A DNA stretch of 64,000 nt, from contig JAVTVJ010000011.1 of assembly GCA_034509425.1 (NCBI GenBank), forward strand, positions 2,232,001 through 2,296,000, in the 5' to 3' direction. The translations under genes were made by a program, and so were the position numbers. The notes under the pieces are model-generated. The model saw only the letters and a list, made by a program, of their open reading frames with translations, was not told the DNA's origin and made no database searches. The stretch comes from Eopsaltria australis (lineage: Eukaryota; Chordata; Aves; Passeriformes; Petroicidae). Every line of letters starts with the position of its first letter. Position 1 is the stretch's first letter. Shown here piece by piece: positions 24,526-36,809 of this stretch.

Positions 24526-27500
24526 CCTTCTCCTGCAAAAAGTAATAGAGAAATGATGGGATTTTGCTTCTGTTTGGCATCTTAGCCATCAGGCTTACAT
24601 ACAGTCATAAACTCACTCTCTTATCCACCCAGACACTCACAGATGTATACACATATATAGAAACATAAATATATTATTTAAATATTACCTGCAGTTATTA
24701 GGCCAACCAAGACAAAACCTATCATGGTAGTTTGAATTATTATCCTGGTATAAAAATGTAGAATTCCTTGACTTTGGTCAGTTATAAGGCATGAAATTTT
24801 CAATTAGAGAAGAAAAAAAGTTTTTTTTTATGTAAATCTTTTCTGGATCAGTTTTCACACTGCAAGAATAATTTTTCAGTACTGAGAGCCAAGTGTCCAT
24901 TGTTTAGCTATGTACATCCTCGTATTTTACAGTACATATGTACTTGGTCATATTTAGCCTCCACTGAGGCTGAGAGGTCCATCTTAATTTTCATAACTTT
25001 TACATCAATAGGATTACTCCAAATTCATAATGTTGACACCTGAAAATCTAACTTGACCCTTGTGCTCAAAAAATTGCATTGAGAAAAATCACATCAAGAT
25101 TCAGCTGAGAACATGGGGAGTAAAAATGCAGCACCATCATCACATGAAGAAAAAACCTTAAAATATAGCAGGCAATAATGCCACATATGATATCTCATAA
25201 AGGAAAAACGCATACATTTGTGATTTAATGTATTATCTGTACTCAAAGAACAATTCTAATGTTTTAAATATTTTAAACTCTTTCCTCATTTTTGGTTAAG
25301 AAGAAGAGGTAAATTATTTATCTTGATATCCTCATCAGTTCAATTTCAAACAGATTGGTGACTTCCGTGTTATAAATATAGTGAAAGAGTTAGAACAATT
25401 TCTACAGGCAAGTTTGCATTTTTGCCTCCAGACTTTCTTTATGAACAGTGAACTTTCCTGTTTGTTCCTAATAAACGTTAAAAGTAACCACAGTCTTATC
25501 CTTCTCCTTTTACTGAGAAGATGAAATAATGGATGTCCCATTCAAAAGATAAGCAAAAAAATCCTGTTGAACAGACAGGTTTTGTTTCTATTGTCAATAT
25601 AGTTGATGCAGTGTTAGCAATACTGACTGCACACTACCCCAGAAAAAAAAATGTGAGGAAACACAACACAGACAGTATGGTCAGGAAAAATTACTAACAA
25701 ACTAAAAGCATACTCTGTCTGATTAATGCTTTGACTTTACCTGAAGCTGGATTTTTTTAGCAGTTGAAAGCAAGAATGGAGAAAGAAATATAGTTTACTT
25801 TAAATTCCAGTGGTTTTCATCTCCTGTATATTTATCTATGTTTTTAATTAAATGCCAATAAAATTCTATCAAAAACATTATGTGAAATGTGAATTTAAAG
25901 TTTAGTACTTTGTTCTAAAACATAGGGTGAAAAAATTGCTACTTATTTTTTTCCCAACTGAAAATATAAGTACTTTTTTCTACTCTAGAGAAATTTTCTT
26001 AGTGGAAAAATAATTTTGGGAAAGCAATAGCTGCTTCTATTTTATTTTATTTGTGGTGTCTCTCTATAAAAAGTGGTAATAGTGAATTCATTCACATTTT
26101 CAAAGTTCGCTATCCTGTTCAACCATTAATTCATTATTAACTAAATGAGTACTCAACACATAAGGATCACTTCAGAGATCTGGTTCTTGTTGAAGATATT
26201 TAGATTGGCAAGGCAAGAAATTGCACGTAACACTTGGATTTCTTTTAAACTCCCAATGTTCTTTTTCTAGCTCTCTATGTTTATGAATACTAGACAAAAG
26301 TAGAACTTTTTCTGAAGGAAGCCAGCAGGTGTGTGAACTGCTGGATTTGTCCCTACATTCCCCCATGTGTACAAAAGGTATAAGGTCTGTTAGAAGCTTA
26401 TTAACAGATTTAGAGGAGTACTGATCAGCCATCACCTCTGAATGTGATGTTTGGTAATTATTTAGTGCAGTATTAGGTAAAGATATTTGCTGAACTTAAG
26501 TAAAAGACAGAAATGAGAATAATATATTCAGAATTCTTTCCTGCGAAGTTTGATTACCAATACGTGAATAAAATTGCCATACACCTAAGAAAACAAATCC
26601 AGTGTTGTTCATGAGGCTCAAAGCAGTGAAAATTAGTTGTAGAGGTGGCTGGAGGAAATAAATAGCTGGGCTAATGGCTTTCTGTATAAAAGACTAAAGT
26701 TTTTCAAACTGTCAAGAAATTCTTCTTTGACCCTTTCCTAAAAGAGAGTGAAAGATGCAGATGGTAATCACAGCACTTGAATATCTGTAGGAGCAAGCAA
26801 GCTCTCCAATACGCATGTTCATTGACTAATTCAGTTCTTAAAGGGCTGAGTGAAAGAACCAGATATAGCTGCAAGACCTTGAATTTTTAACGTATTTGAG
26901 GCATAATTTATGAAATTATGGAAGTTTGGAGTTTGAAATAGATATGGTATTTGCAGATGCAAAGTGTCTTAGTAGCTTGCATTGTATAAAACTGTTAATA
27001 TAAATTACATGAATATCAGATGTGAAAGTCTTCCTAGTTTTTAGCCATTAAATAAATGTTATAATAAATAAATTAATGTCAGGATATTGGCTTATAGTTG
27101 ATCTTTTAAAAAACCTCTTAAGTAACAATAACTGCTGTTCATACTCATGCCAAATAGCACTACATACCATGGTTATGTTGAGTGAATCTGAAATTAATAA
27201 TACTTAGCATACATAAGGCTGACAGAAAACAGTAGCTACTTTGTCATTTAACAATTGTTACTTTGCTTCTTGCAATCATTTATTTCTCAAAAAGCATTTC
27301 TTTTCTTTTTCTTCCAATCATTTTATCTCTAATTTCCCTGATTTTCCTAAAACACACAGGGGGGGAAAAAGCAGAAAAAAAGGTCAAATCATCCTTATGT
27401 TCTAAAGTTGAAAGAAAGTGGTGGTTTTGCACAGCCTTAGTTGTGTAGACATTGTAATAATATCAGCCATATATGAAAAATAAGAGAAGCAGCAACAGCC

Positions 27501-28203
27501 CAAGGACTTTCCCAGTGACACAAAACCATGAAAAGCTTTTGAGGTATATATGGCATTTAAGAATTAATTACTTGCGTGATTACGTCCAAAGCTCTTTTAA
27601 ATATTGTGGCAATGGATTTCTTGGTTTCTGTTTTCTGTAACTTATCGTTATTACTGAAGGCTAGAGCTGTTAATGAACAGTCTTTGAACTGCAAGTACTG
27701 CTATTTTCCTTCAGTGAACAAGAAGTTCTGCTAAAAGAGGCCAAGGTTTCCAAAAGCATATAAATGCCAATCAATGCTTTTCATATGTATTAATATTTCA
27801 TGGCAAATGATCAGACTGAAAATGCCTTTCTTCTATTGTACAGCACTAAGTCATGACTATTTTCATTGAAACAAGTCAGAATTTTCCTGTGAGTAATCCT
27901 TTGCACAGAAGGGCAAGGGAATAAGTAAGATTTACAAAGAATTGTCCATAAAATTTTTGTAGCAATTAAATTCCATATGATATTGCATAGGGTTTCAAGA
28001 AAAATAAGCGCAAAATTAAGGTGTATTTCCTTGATCTAGCTGCTGGACCAGTTCTAAAATGCTGATCTATCACTCAAGAAGGAAAATCCCTTTTCAGTGG
28101 TCTCTGCTGCCTTATGAGTTGATGGCTACCAGTTTTATGTCCTTGTTATTTTCTCCTGGGTACAGTATTCAATAGAAGCACTGAGCTGCCCACATTCCAT
28201 TCA

Positions 28204-28236
28204 GAATTCACAGAATTCAGGAAGAATTCAGAATTC
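28204..28236. repeat. Cluster of four GAATTC sites
   Basis: GAATTC occurs at 28204, 28213, 28224 and 28231, embedded in CAGAATTCA-like units with spacings of 9, 11 and 7 bases, with further ATTCA variants to 28258. It looks like a small degenerate tandem expansion. Confidence 0.75.
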
Positions 28237-29439
28237 ATAATTCATTCATGTAGGATTCACAGAAAAAGTCAAACAAATTTAGTTTCGCCTACAAGTGATA
28301 AGATATAAGCTTACTTTTTGGATCACAGGGAGCTCTGTCTGGCTTTACAATAAAGAAATGACACAGGTTTGGGATTTTTATCATGAAGTGACATGATATG
28401 TCTCCTGAAGCCAAAGAAAAACCCTTATTCCCCTAGTACTTCTCAGTATGTTTTCAATCAGAATGGTTTCTTCCATTTCTTTGCAAGCTGTCATTTCCAA
28501 ATGACTATAGCTAAAAGATCAAAGCAATCATACTTTAGCAGTTAGCTAAAAAACCTTGTACTCACTCATTAAACAGTGTTGAAAAATAGATATTTTCTTT
28601 TATAACTATAATGAAGTTTCAGAGCCTGAAGAATCAATTCCACATCAAAGAATCACTGTCATGATAAATATATATTTTTTTCTCCTTTCTAATAAAACTT
28701 CATAGAAGGATTTGTGACATATTAAAACAGCAATTTGTGAGAAACATTTATTCTGAAGTTTTAAATAATTAGATTCAAATCACACACAAGAAATTTTTAT
28801 ATCAGACATTCCTAAAGGGATGAGCAAAGTCAAAACCACACTGCTGCCATCAGTAGGCAGCACTTTAATGATAGAGAAAGACACTGTTGAGTTTTACCAT
28901 ACATAGTCTACTAATATGATATATAGTCTAGAATAATGGAGATTCATTTAATTCTGTTTCTGTGTCAATGACAAAGTAATCAGCTGTACAGAAACACATG
29001 GCTCAAGTAGGTAAATGGATCACCTTGTTTAGACAAATTAATACATTTCACCTTTGTGGTGGTACACTTTGTGGTCACAGGTAAAGCAATTTAACATTGA
29101 AAACATTTTGCTGCAATCTCCCAGTTAAATTCTAATCTATAGTTTAGGTCCCATATAACCTTGTTCATATGTGCTTGGATTTTGCAGTCCTGAGGGTAAG
29201 TATTCACTAAAGGCATTTTCATCAGCATGTAAAAAGTAAGAACAAATACTCTGGTGCTTGTTTTCTGGTGAGCCAGTCTCATACAAATAGCATATGTCAA
29301 ATGAATGAAACCAACAGGATTTGTTCAATTCACTTACATAATCTATTTGGGGAAAAATCCCAAATCAACAAAAAGAGAGTATTTCTTGATTCTGATGATA
29401 CATCTCAAAATTTGCCTATGCAGACAAAGAAAATCCTTG

Positions 29440-29497
29440 TTTCTATGAAGGTCATCCAGGTTTCTATGAAGGAACCCTTGAACTATGAAGGTCATTG
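29440..29497 (+). repeat. Imperfect three-unit minisatellite
   Basis: CTATGAAGG begins at 29443, 29464 and 29483, giving unit lengths of 21 and 19 bases. Units one and two share TTTCTATGAAGG; units one and three share CTATGAAGGTCAT. It is a small local tandem duplication, already diverged. Confidence 0.75.
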
Positions 29498-31054
29498 TTT
29501 ATAAATTAATATGATTTTTTTTCCCAACTCATGTGTGGTTTATGCACTGTATTATTAGACACTGGACCTGAAGTACTGAGGGAAATAAATCATCAACATT
29601 TAAGATATATTGTTTCAGACTGCACATTTTGGAAAACATATAAACTATTATCTAGAATTTCCAATGTGATCTTTAGAGTCTTACTACTAGTAAATAATTT
29701 CTTAAAAGAAAAGTGTTTTGTTGTTCTGCTTCTCCCCCACCCCATGGAAATAAACAGAGATTTCAAAGAAAAATACCTGCTGTTTATTCTCTTCTTAATT
29801 GATCCAGTATAAATCCTACATCTGCTTGTGTACTGCTACAAAATGTGTCTGTTCTGTTAATGACTGACATTGATTCCAAAATTTGAAATATTTGGTAAAA
29901 TAATATTGGGTTGCTTTAATGAGGAAAACTTTAACAGATTTTTGCAATACTTCTCCAGTTTCGAGATATCACTAGGTAAAGGTTATTACCTGGTGAAAGA
30001 GCTCTCAATCAACTTAACAGTTGCTCTACTTATTTTTGCCAAAAATACTAGAGTGAAGATGCTGTGGTGTATCTGATGAGTGACAGTGTGTGGGAGGCGA
30101 CCCCAAACAGAGATAAAATCACAAAAATACATCATTATGTGGCGTTGTTACTGTTTAAGTCTACTCATAAAAGGTAGTTTAGGGCACACGAGAGTATAAG
30201 TGGAATGGCAATTTTTAGAGAGTTTACTGCCATCCTCCACAACCCAAACTGAAGAAATGGCACTCCCTACTTCCTTAGCCTGTTGAGATCAGAAAATAAT
30301 TGCTGTTATGACTATGAATCACAACCCAGTTACTGTCAGAGAAATGTAGTTTATTTAAGCTCCTTTTTAATATTCTTTCCCCCAGCTGCACGGATATATT
30401 AGTAACCACTTACATCATGGATGCTGAAAATAACTCTTTTCCTGTTATGATTTAGATCACAATCTACAGTTTGCTATTTTTTTTAATTCTTGAAAAATGA
30501 GTTAAAATTTTAAGTCTTGAAAATTCATAAGTTTCATACTTTGATTTAAAAGAGTACTGATTAAAACATTTTATTTTTCATAAGATATGAAATATATTAT
30601 GACAACAATATTTATTATAAAATTAATGATTAATTTCCTGTAGAGCAATTATAGAAATGCACATATAAACATACATGTTGGTGCACGTACACAAGTGTTA
30701 TTTATATACAGTATAAAGCATATACTATATATATAGCACTTTGTTTATTTTAGGATTTTAAATTGAAAAACCATACTGAACTCCATAGATAGTTCTTAGA
30801 TTCTGACATGCTTTTTAATCTTCTTGAATAGATCTCCTTAGCTCCAGAAAATGATGCTACTGTTTATTAGCAGTAGTCTAAATTAATAGAAGGACAGAAA
30901 TACAATTGAAATGCCCTTTGTATCATTTATAAGTCATGTACTGTAGAAACAGAAACTGGTTTTTATTCCTAAAGTTTTACATAGGCAAAATCTTTTGTCC
31001 TGGTATATCTCCACTGACCTCAACAAAAACAGACCCACCTACTTTAGTTTAAAT

Positions 31055-31114
31055 AAAGGAATGAGTGTTATATTTTTAATGGTGAAAGGAATGAGTATTA
31101 TATTTTTAATGGTG
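31055..31114 (+). repeat. Tandem 30-bp duplication
   Basis: Two head-to-tail 30-base units (31055-31084 and 31085-31114) begin AAAGGAATGAGT and end TTTTTAATGGTG. They differ at one position (GTGTTAT against GTATTAT). The single mismatch suggests a fairly recent replication-slippage duplication, probably variable among related species or individuals. Confidence 0.9.
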
Positions 31115-34100
31115 AAGTTACAACAGAAGTTTACTGGAGACAGTGGAATTTAACTATTGTGTGGAGTAAAATTCTTGTCACTGCATGTGATGTCTGGGTG
31201 ACATAAACTGGCTGTAGATGCAGCAGTCAGTACAGAATGTACCTGGAGCAGTGGAAAGCTTTAAAAATAACCCTGCCTCCAAAATGCTGACTAAACAAAG
31301 AGATACGTACATCAAACACACATATTTTATTTATATAAGAAATTACTTAAGTTAAGTAAGCATGCATTTAATTTGTCAATTTCTTGAATGCTATTTTGTA
31401 CTTTTGAGGGAAAAAGGTAAAAGAATCTGATGACTCTAAAACATCTTCTTCTTAAATCTTTTTACATTTGATCCTGTACTGTTGACTGACAGATTAACAA
31501 CTTTTAAATAGATAAAATAATTGATCTCAACATTTTATGAACCAACTAAAGAGCTTTCTGATATTTTTAGCTATACATACTCTGTTAAATGTTAAGGGGG
31601 TTTGAGTTTAGATTTAAATATACTAACCAGAAATGTTGTTTTTTTTTGTTTGTTTGCTCCATAAAATAGCTGATCAGAATTTCTCAGGCATTGTTATAAA
31701 AAGATGTTTTCTTAGTGTCCTAAGAAACATATAGATATCTCAATTAAAACATTTTCTAGCAATTATGCTGACCCATTATAAATGCCTCTCTCACAAAACT
31801 GGTTTGTTTAGAGGTTTTTATGCTCTTAGAAACCTTATCAGGTATGAACAGCTAGCCTTTTAGATGATGCAACTCCTGTTAGCAAGGATTTATCAAGACT
31901 ATGGGATACAAACTCTATTTTGTAATAAAAACCCTTAGCTAATCTGCTTTAAACACTGGTGAGCACTCCATCACCACTAAAAAACCTGCTATTTTGATGG
32001 TAGATTTCAGATGCATGTTAAGGTTAAATAGTGATAGAAGGGTGCTAAATGAAGCCTTATCAGGTTACCATGCATCAGAACTGTGATAAAGCTTCCTCAG
32101 GATAGTATCAAATGGAACAAGGGCCTATTCAGAAATGTTTGACAGAAGACACACCATTACTGTGGGACCTGTCTAACTGACAGTATGGCTTAAGTGTGGA
32201 ATTTCTGGTACACAGAGCCTGGTGACTTCCTTGACTCCAGCAATCTGTGCTGTGTTCAGGCTATTTCAGGGTCAGGTTTGTGAGTTAACCAAAACCAGGG
32301 ATCTGTATAAGCAGGCAGGAAATTTTGCAACAACAAGCTTCTCTTATCTTTTTTTTTGGGCTATTTTTCTCCATCAGAAAAACATGTAAGGTTCATAAAT
32401 ACTGAAGTGTTATGCATCTCTGAACCTCAGTAACATTTTTCTTTGAAAGTTACTTATGCTGGACTGATTTACAGTCACTTTCCTTAATTTTTAGCCCGTC
32501 CCTCAACTCTCTCACAAGTTCTCAGGATGACATAATCTTCAAAGGGATTCATTGAAGGAGAAGACACAGACAAGTGGACACATGCAGGAGCCATCTATTT
32601 AAATGAGTTTTAATTTTTGGGTTTTCTGTTTGGATGTCCCATTTCTGTTTCTGTATGCCCTTACAATGGTCTGTTGCTATTGAACAGAATTTTGGTTTAT
32701 CAGATGTTGTCAGTGAGGTAACTAAAGAAAAATTTAAAAGAAGTTCTATTGTTTGCTCTTGATGCCATTCCATGGACAGAGAGGACATAACTCCCATACG
32801 TCATCCCTCAATAATCTTAGTGTAAGAAAATGCTTATTTGAGAATTGCAGAGTGCTGGAAATAATGGCCAGAAATAAATAAAGGCAGGACTGAAAAACTA
32901 AGGTTTTCAGGTGTTTAGATAAAAAGCTGTACCACTGGTTATCACCTTCTGACCTTCCTTGAATGATAAATACCCGATGTTTTATGCATCTAAACATGCA
33001 AAGGGTTGAAATAGAATAAGAATAGAATATTGCTTCTTTTCCTTCCAGGTGTGTGTTTAGTATTTGCAGTAAAAAATATTCTATAAAGAGTGCTCAGCAG
33101 AACCTATAACCTGCTAGTGGCCCTCTTGAAAACATTTATGAACAGCAAAATGTGTTGTATTTAATCAGGTAGTTAGCATTAAATCAAGACATTATTTGTC
33201 TCAGAGAGTGCAAATTTGCTGTTGAGGCAGCTTAACTGAAAGAAAGCACCAGTCACAAAAAACAGAGAGGAAAATCAGAGGTTCTGGCAAAAGAACTTCT
33301 CATAAACAATGGTGCTGGCTCAAAAGGCAAGTAGGATTTAAAAAGAGGAATATAATTATTTCTTTAAAAAAATATGTGTTTGGTACAGGAATAAGTGAAC
33401 AGAGTACTTGAAAGGGTACAGGTAGCAGGAATGACAAGGCCATTTTGCAATGTGCCTTTCTGCACAAATCCAGTTAGCCAGTAAACTACAAATTGCTGAA
33501 GAACTGAAAGAAGTAAACTGAACTGAGGATTTCTGGGCTGAGCTAGAAAGCCTCTTAAAAATTCACTTTTGAAAAATGAGAATTACACATATACTATTGC
33601 ACAAATATGGCTATATAAATAATTGGCTCAGTATTTGTGCTTAGAATCTTCTTTCCATTGCATCATCTTAGATATGATGAAAACCAGATACAGCTAAGAA
33701 ACTAATCTGGTTAGGAATGTTTTTACCACAGAAGGGAAAAAAGGGTTTCAAACACCAGCTGTTTTCTGGGTTTTCTTGAATACTTTTTGTGTTGTAAAAT
33801 TTGTAAAGTCATGCCAACTTTTAGAGTCTACTACTTCTTGCTTTATAAATACTCTCTTATGCAATGTAAGACTTCAATAGATGTACCTTGACTTAGAATA
33901 CCAGAGACCTTCTCTGGTCTGTATTACATGTTCTATGCAGGTTGAAACAGTCTTCAATATTGTTAGTCGTACTTTAATTGCATAAAGTATACAGTTCATT
34001 AGCTACTATAGTCAACTCTTTTTTTTATCTAGTTTGATAGAATGGGAAACACTAAAATGGGAGAGTTCTTTATTTTCCATTGAAAATATTTTTCCTACGT

Positions 34101-35422
34101 GACAAGTGGAATAAGTTGTTTGCATCCATTCTTCAGTATTTGGAATTGTTTGACTCCTGTCAAAATTCTGAGAGAGTTTATTTGACTTTTTAACCTGATT
34201 TGGGTTTCATTTTTTGGTCTTTGATAATAAGAAATGAAATATATGCATACTACAAAATAATAGCAACTTATACAAAAGCTCAGAACTTATATTTGCATTT
34301 TGCTCCAGACAGCAATAAGTTGCTTACTTCTACAGGCAATCAATGTTAAGCAGACTGGAAAAGTAAAATTCTAAATTTTTGCACAAATTTTTATGTATTA
34401 TAATGTAAAAAATTTTCATTTGTTTATTTGACTTTTAGTTTCTTCATGAAATACTAAAATAGCTGCTAGAACAGGAAGAAATTACAGCATAAATCTGAGG
34501 GAAAAAGAAAAAAAAGTTTGTATCAAGCAACAAGATTAGAAGAAACGTTATTATAATCTTGTTTACAGACAGATATTTCTAAGGGCTTTTTTATTATTTA
34601 TTTGAAGACCGAAGTATTTTTAAAAGTATGTAAATTTTATTGACCATCATCTTAAGTGGGCTCAACTGATACCAAAATCTGCATGTACAAAGGAAGAATG
34701 ATAGGCAGAAAATTTAGGCTTATCCTGCCAAATTTTCACGCTGGATTTGAGCACTGAGGAAATTTTCTGAAAGATATGCAGGTATGTATATTATTATTTA
34801 CAATATCCACATATTAAAAAAACCCAAAAATTCTTCTTTCTGTTGTGTATTAGACATCAGCACCCTTGTGGTAAAAATTAAGAGAAATTAAAATTGACAC
34901 TAGTCTCTAGAGTAGATTTGGTTAACATTGGATATTTAAAAAAACATTTTGATGAAAATATGATTTCAGGAATCTTAAGTAGTCTTGTGACAAACTTTCC
35001 TTATTTTTTAAACTTCTTATGTTAGGATAACATTGTTGTTAATAACAGCAATTCTTTGCCATCCTATTTTTTTTTTGCCATACTGACCAAGAAGTCTGTG
35101 CAACTTCAAGATAGTTCAACAAAATTACTTGACTCATTCTGCCTTTAGAGGATTATCTGTTCCCCACTGATGTCAGCTTTTGACATGTGTGTGTTCTGTA
35201 TACACAATTTGTACATATTTAATGTATCAACAGCAATGGGAGTCATAGGTACCTGGGGATCATTTAATGGACAGCCAAAGTGCACCCACCTCTTGGGGAA
35301 AAGTTATTCCAATATAATAGTTTTGATATTGCCAACTTGCACATATTTGATAATTTCACTGTGGCTCAGCTGTTCTCTAGTTGTCACATATGCAGATACA
35401 GCTTTTATTTGGAGAAGAAAAT

Positions 35423-35444
35423 AAACTCCTCCACAGAGGAGTTT
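35423..35444. repeat. Perfect hairpin, 9-bp stem, CACA loop
   Basis: AAACTCCTC (35423-35431) pairs fully with GAGGAGTTT (35436-35444) across a four-base loop. It lies at the end of an unrecognised short frame. No poly(T) run follows. Confidence 0.75.
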
Positions 35445-36356
35445 GGGGCAGGCTATAAAAGGTAACTTGAAACATTAAAGGCTTTCAGCCACAGAAACCC
35501 CACAACTACTTAATATAAAGTGATCATCCTATATTTTTTTTATTATTGGGCATGATCTGGAGGGGAGGAAAAACCAGTGCAGGGAACTTGGGAAAGAGCC
35601 CTACTGTGTCTTTTAAGTCCTAAATATTGTGAATACTATTCTTTAGGAAGAATAAGCAAACATGGAATGTATTCAAACTCTAGAGAAATCAGTGGAAATC
35701 TAGTTGCATAAAGACATTCAGGTTTATTTTCCTACTGACTTCTAGAGAGCAAAGCCATCTTTTTCTCATAAGTAAGAACATCTATTCCACAGAAATATAA
35801 TTCCATGTTAAATATTTCCTACACACTAATTAACTTTAATTAATTAGAATAAAAAATAATAATCCTGAAAGTTTTGTTCATGTTGGAATCCTTGATAGAT
35901 AAGACATCAGTCTGAGAACAGCATTATAAAGTTTACATGAATTGTGTTGCCTTTTTGTCTAACATTTACAGGGTGATTACATATAAAAAGTTACTTTAAA
36001 AAATCAACTTTCTTTCTGAATATACTCAAAGGTGGAATATTCACAGCTAAATTTCCTTGCTAATAAATTGAGACAGCATGTGTTCAAAATGAGTTATCAC
36101 AATATAAATGATTTAATGAAAGTTTCCAATGGTCACCTCTGAATTGAACTTGGATTTAGCTGAGAAGGTTTTCTCACAACTCTGTGTGCTTCCAAAGAGA
36201 GAGGTTAATCCTTAGGAATGCTAGAGAATCACTGGGTAAACTGATAATAGTACATTTTTATGATTCTGTCAAGTATAGCCACAATTAAAAAGTCCCTTTG
36301 TGGCCTGAATACAAAGGCTTTGCAAGCCGCAAGTGGTCTGTGGGCTGTGATACAGA

Positions 36357-36442
36357 GAATCTTAAGCTGGTGGATATTGACGTAGCCCTATTAAAGTCAA
36401 TGGCATTAACACCTCTTTTATACTAGCTAACAATCTGGCCTG
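36357..36442. repeat. Relic of an old amniote palindromic repeat
   Basis: The left part reads AAGCTGGTGGATATTGACGT then AGCCCTATTAAAGTCAATGG. The right part returns through CACCTCTTTTATACTAGCTA to CAATCTGGCC. From memory this fits a palindromic repeat common in turtles and crocodilians and present in birds, with AGCTGGTGTAAATTG arms around a CCATTGAAGTCAATGG centre and ATCTGGCCC at the end. Arm identity to that remembered form is clear in the left half and weaker in the right. No coding capacity. Confidence 0.55.
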
Positions 36443-36781
36443 TGATCTGCCCCCTACCCTCTCCATTATACACTGTGTTAACAGATTGTCAGACATCCCT
36501 TGAGAGAAAATGTATATCCTGTTAGACAAACTAGTTTTACATCTACACATGATTTTCAAACCAAAAGTTTGATCTGAAGCCCAGTAAAATGAAAACAACT
36601 CCTGGAAAAAGTGCTTACTTTCTAAAATTTTCCCTTTTCTTTTTCCTTTTTTAAAGTTATAATCTAGGAACAGTACAACAAGTCAAAGACAGACTCAATA
36701 GAGCTATTATTTCCCCTCCTGCACAGGTGGTAGACTCAGTTTTTCCCCTCCCAGTGTTACGACCAATGCAGCTGTATCAGA

Positions 36782-36809
36782 GCATGTATAATTAATTAAT
36801 TATACATGC
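36782..36809. repeat. Perfect 28-bp palindrome
   Basis: The half-site GCATGTATAATTAA is followed directly by its exact reverse complement, with no spacer or mismatch. The centre contains overlapping TAATTA motifs. The flanking bases (A at 36781, C at 36810) do not extend it. It could extrude a cruciform or act as a symmetric binding site; neither is shown. It lies about 340 bp right of the relic at 36.4 kb and is not obviously part of it. Confidence 0.9.

Larger units (their letters stand above)
23041..36356. other. Long AT-rich non-coding stretch
   Basis: Across 13 kb I recognise no gene or young transposable element. A patch at about 23780-24200 is GC-richer and open in overlapping frames of up to 103 codons, but matches nothing I know. 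Small structures (24504-24525, 28204-28236, 29440-29497, 31055-31114, 35423-35444) are listed separately. Conserved non-coding elements may exist here but cannot be identified without alignment. Confidence 0.65.
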
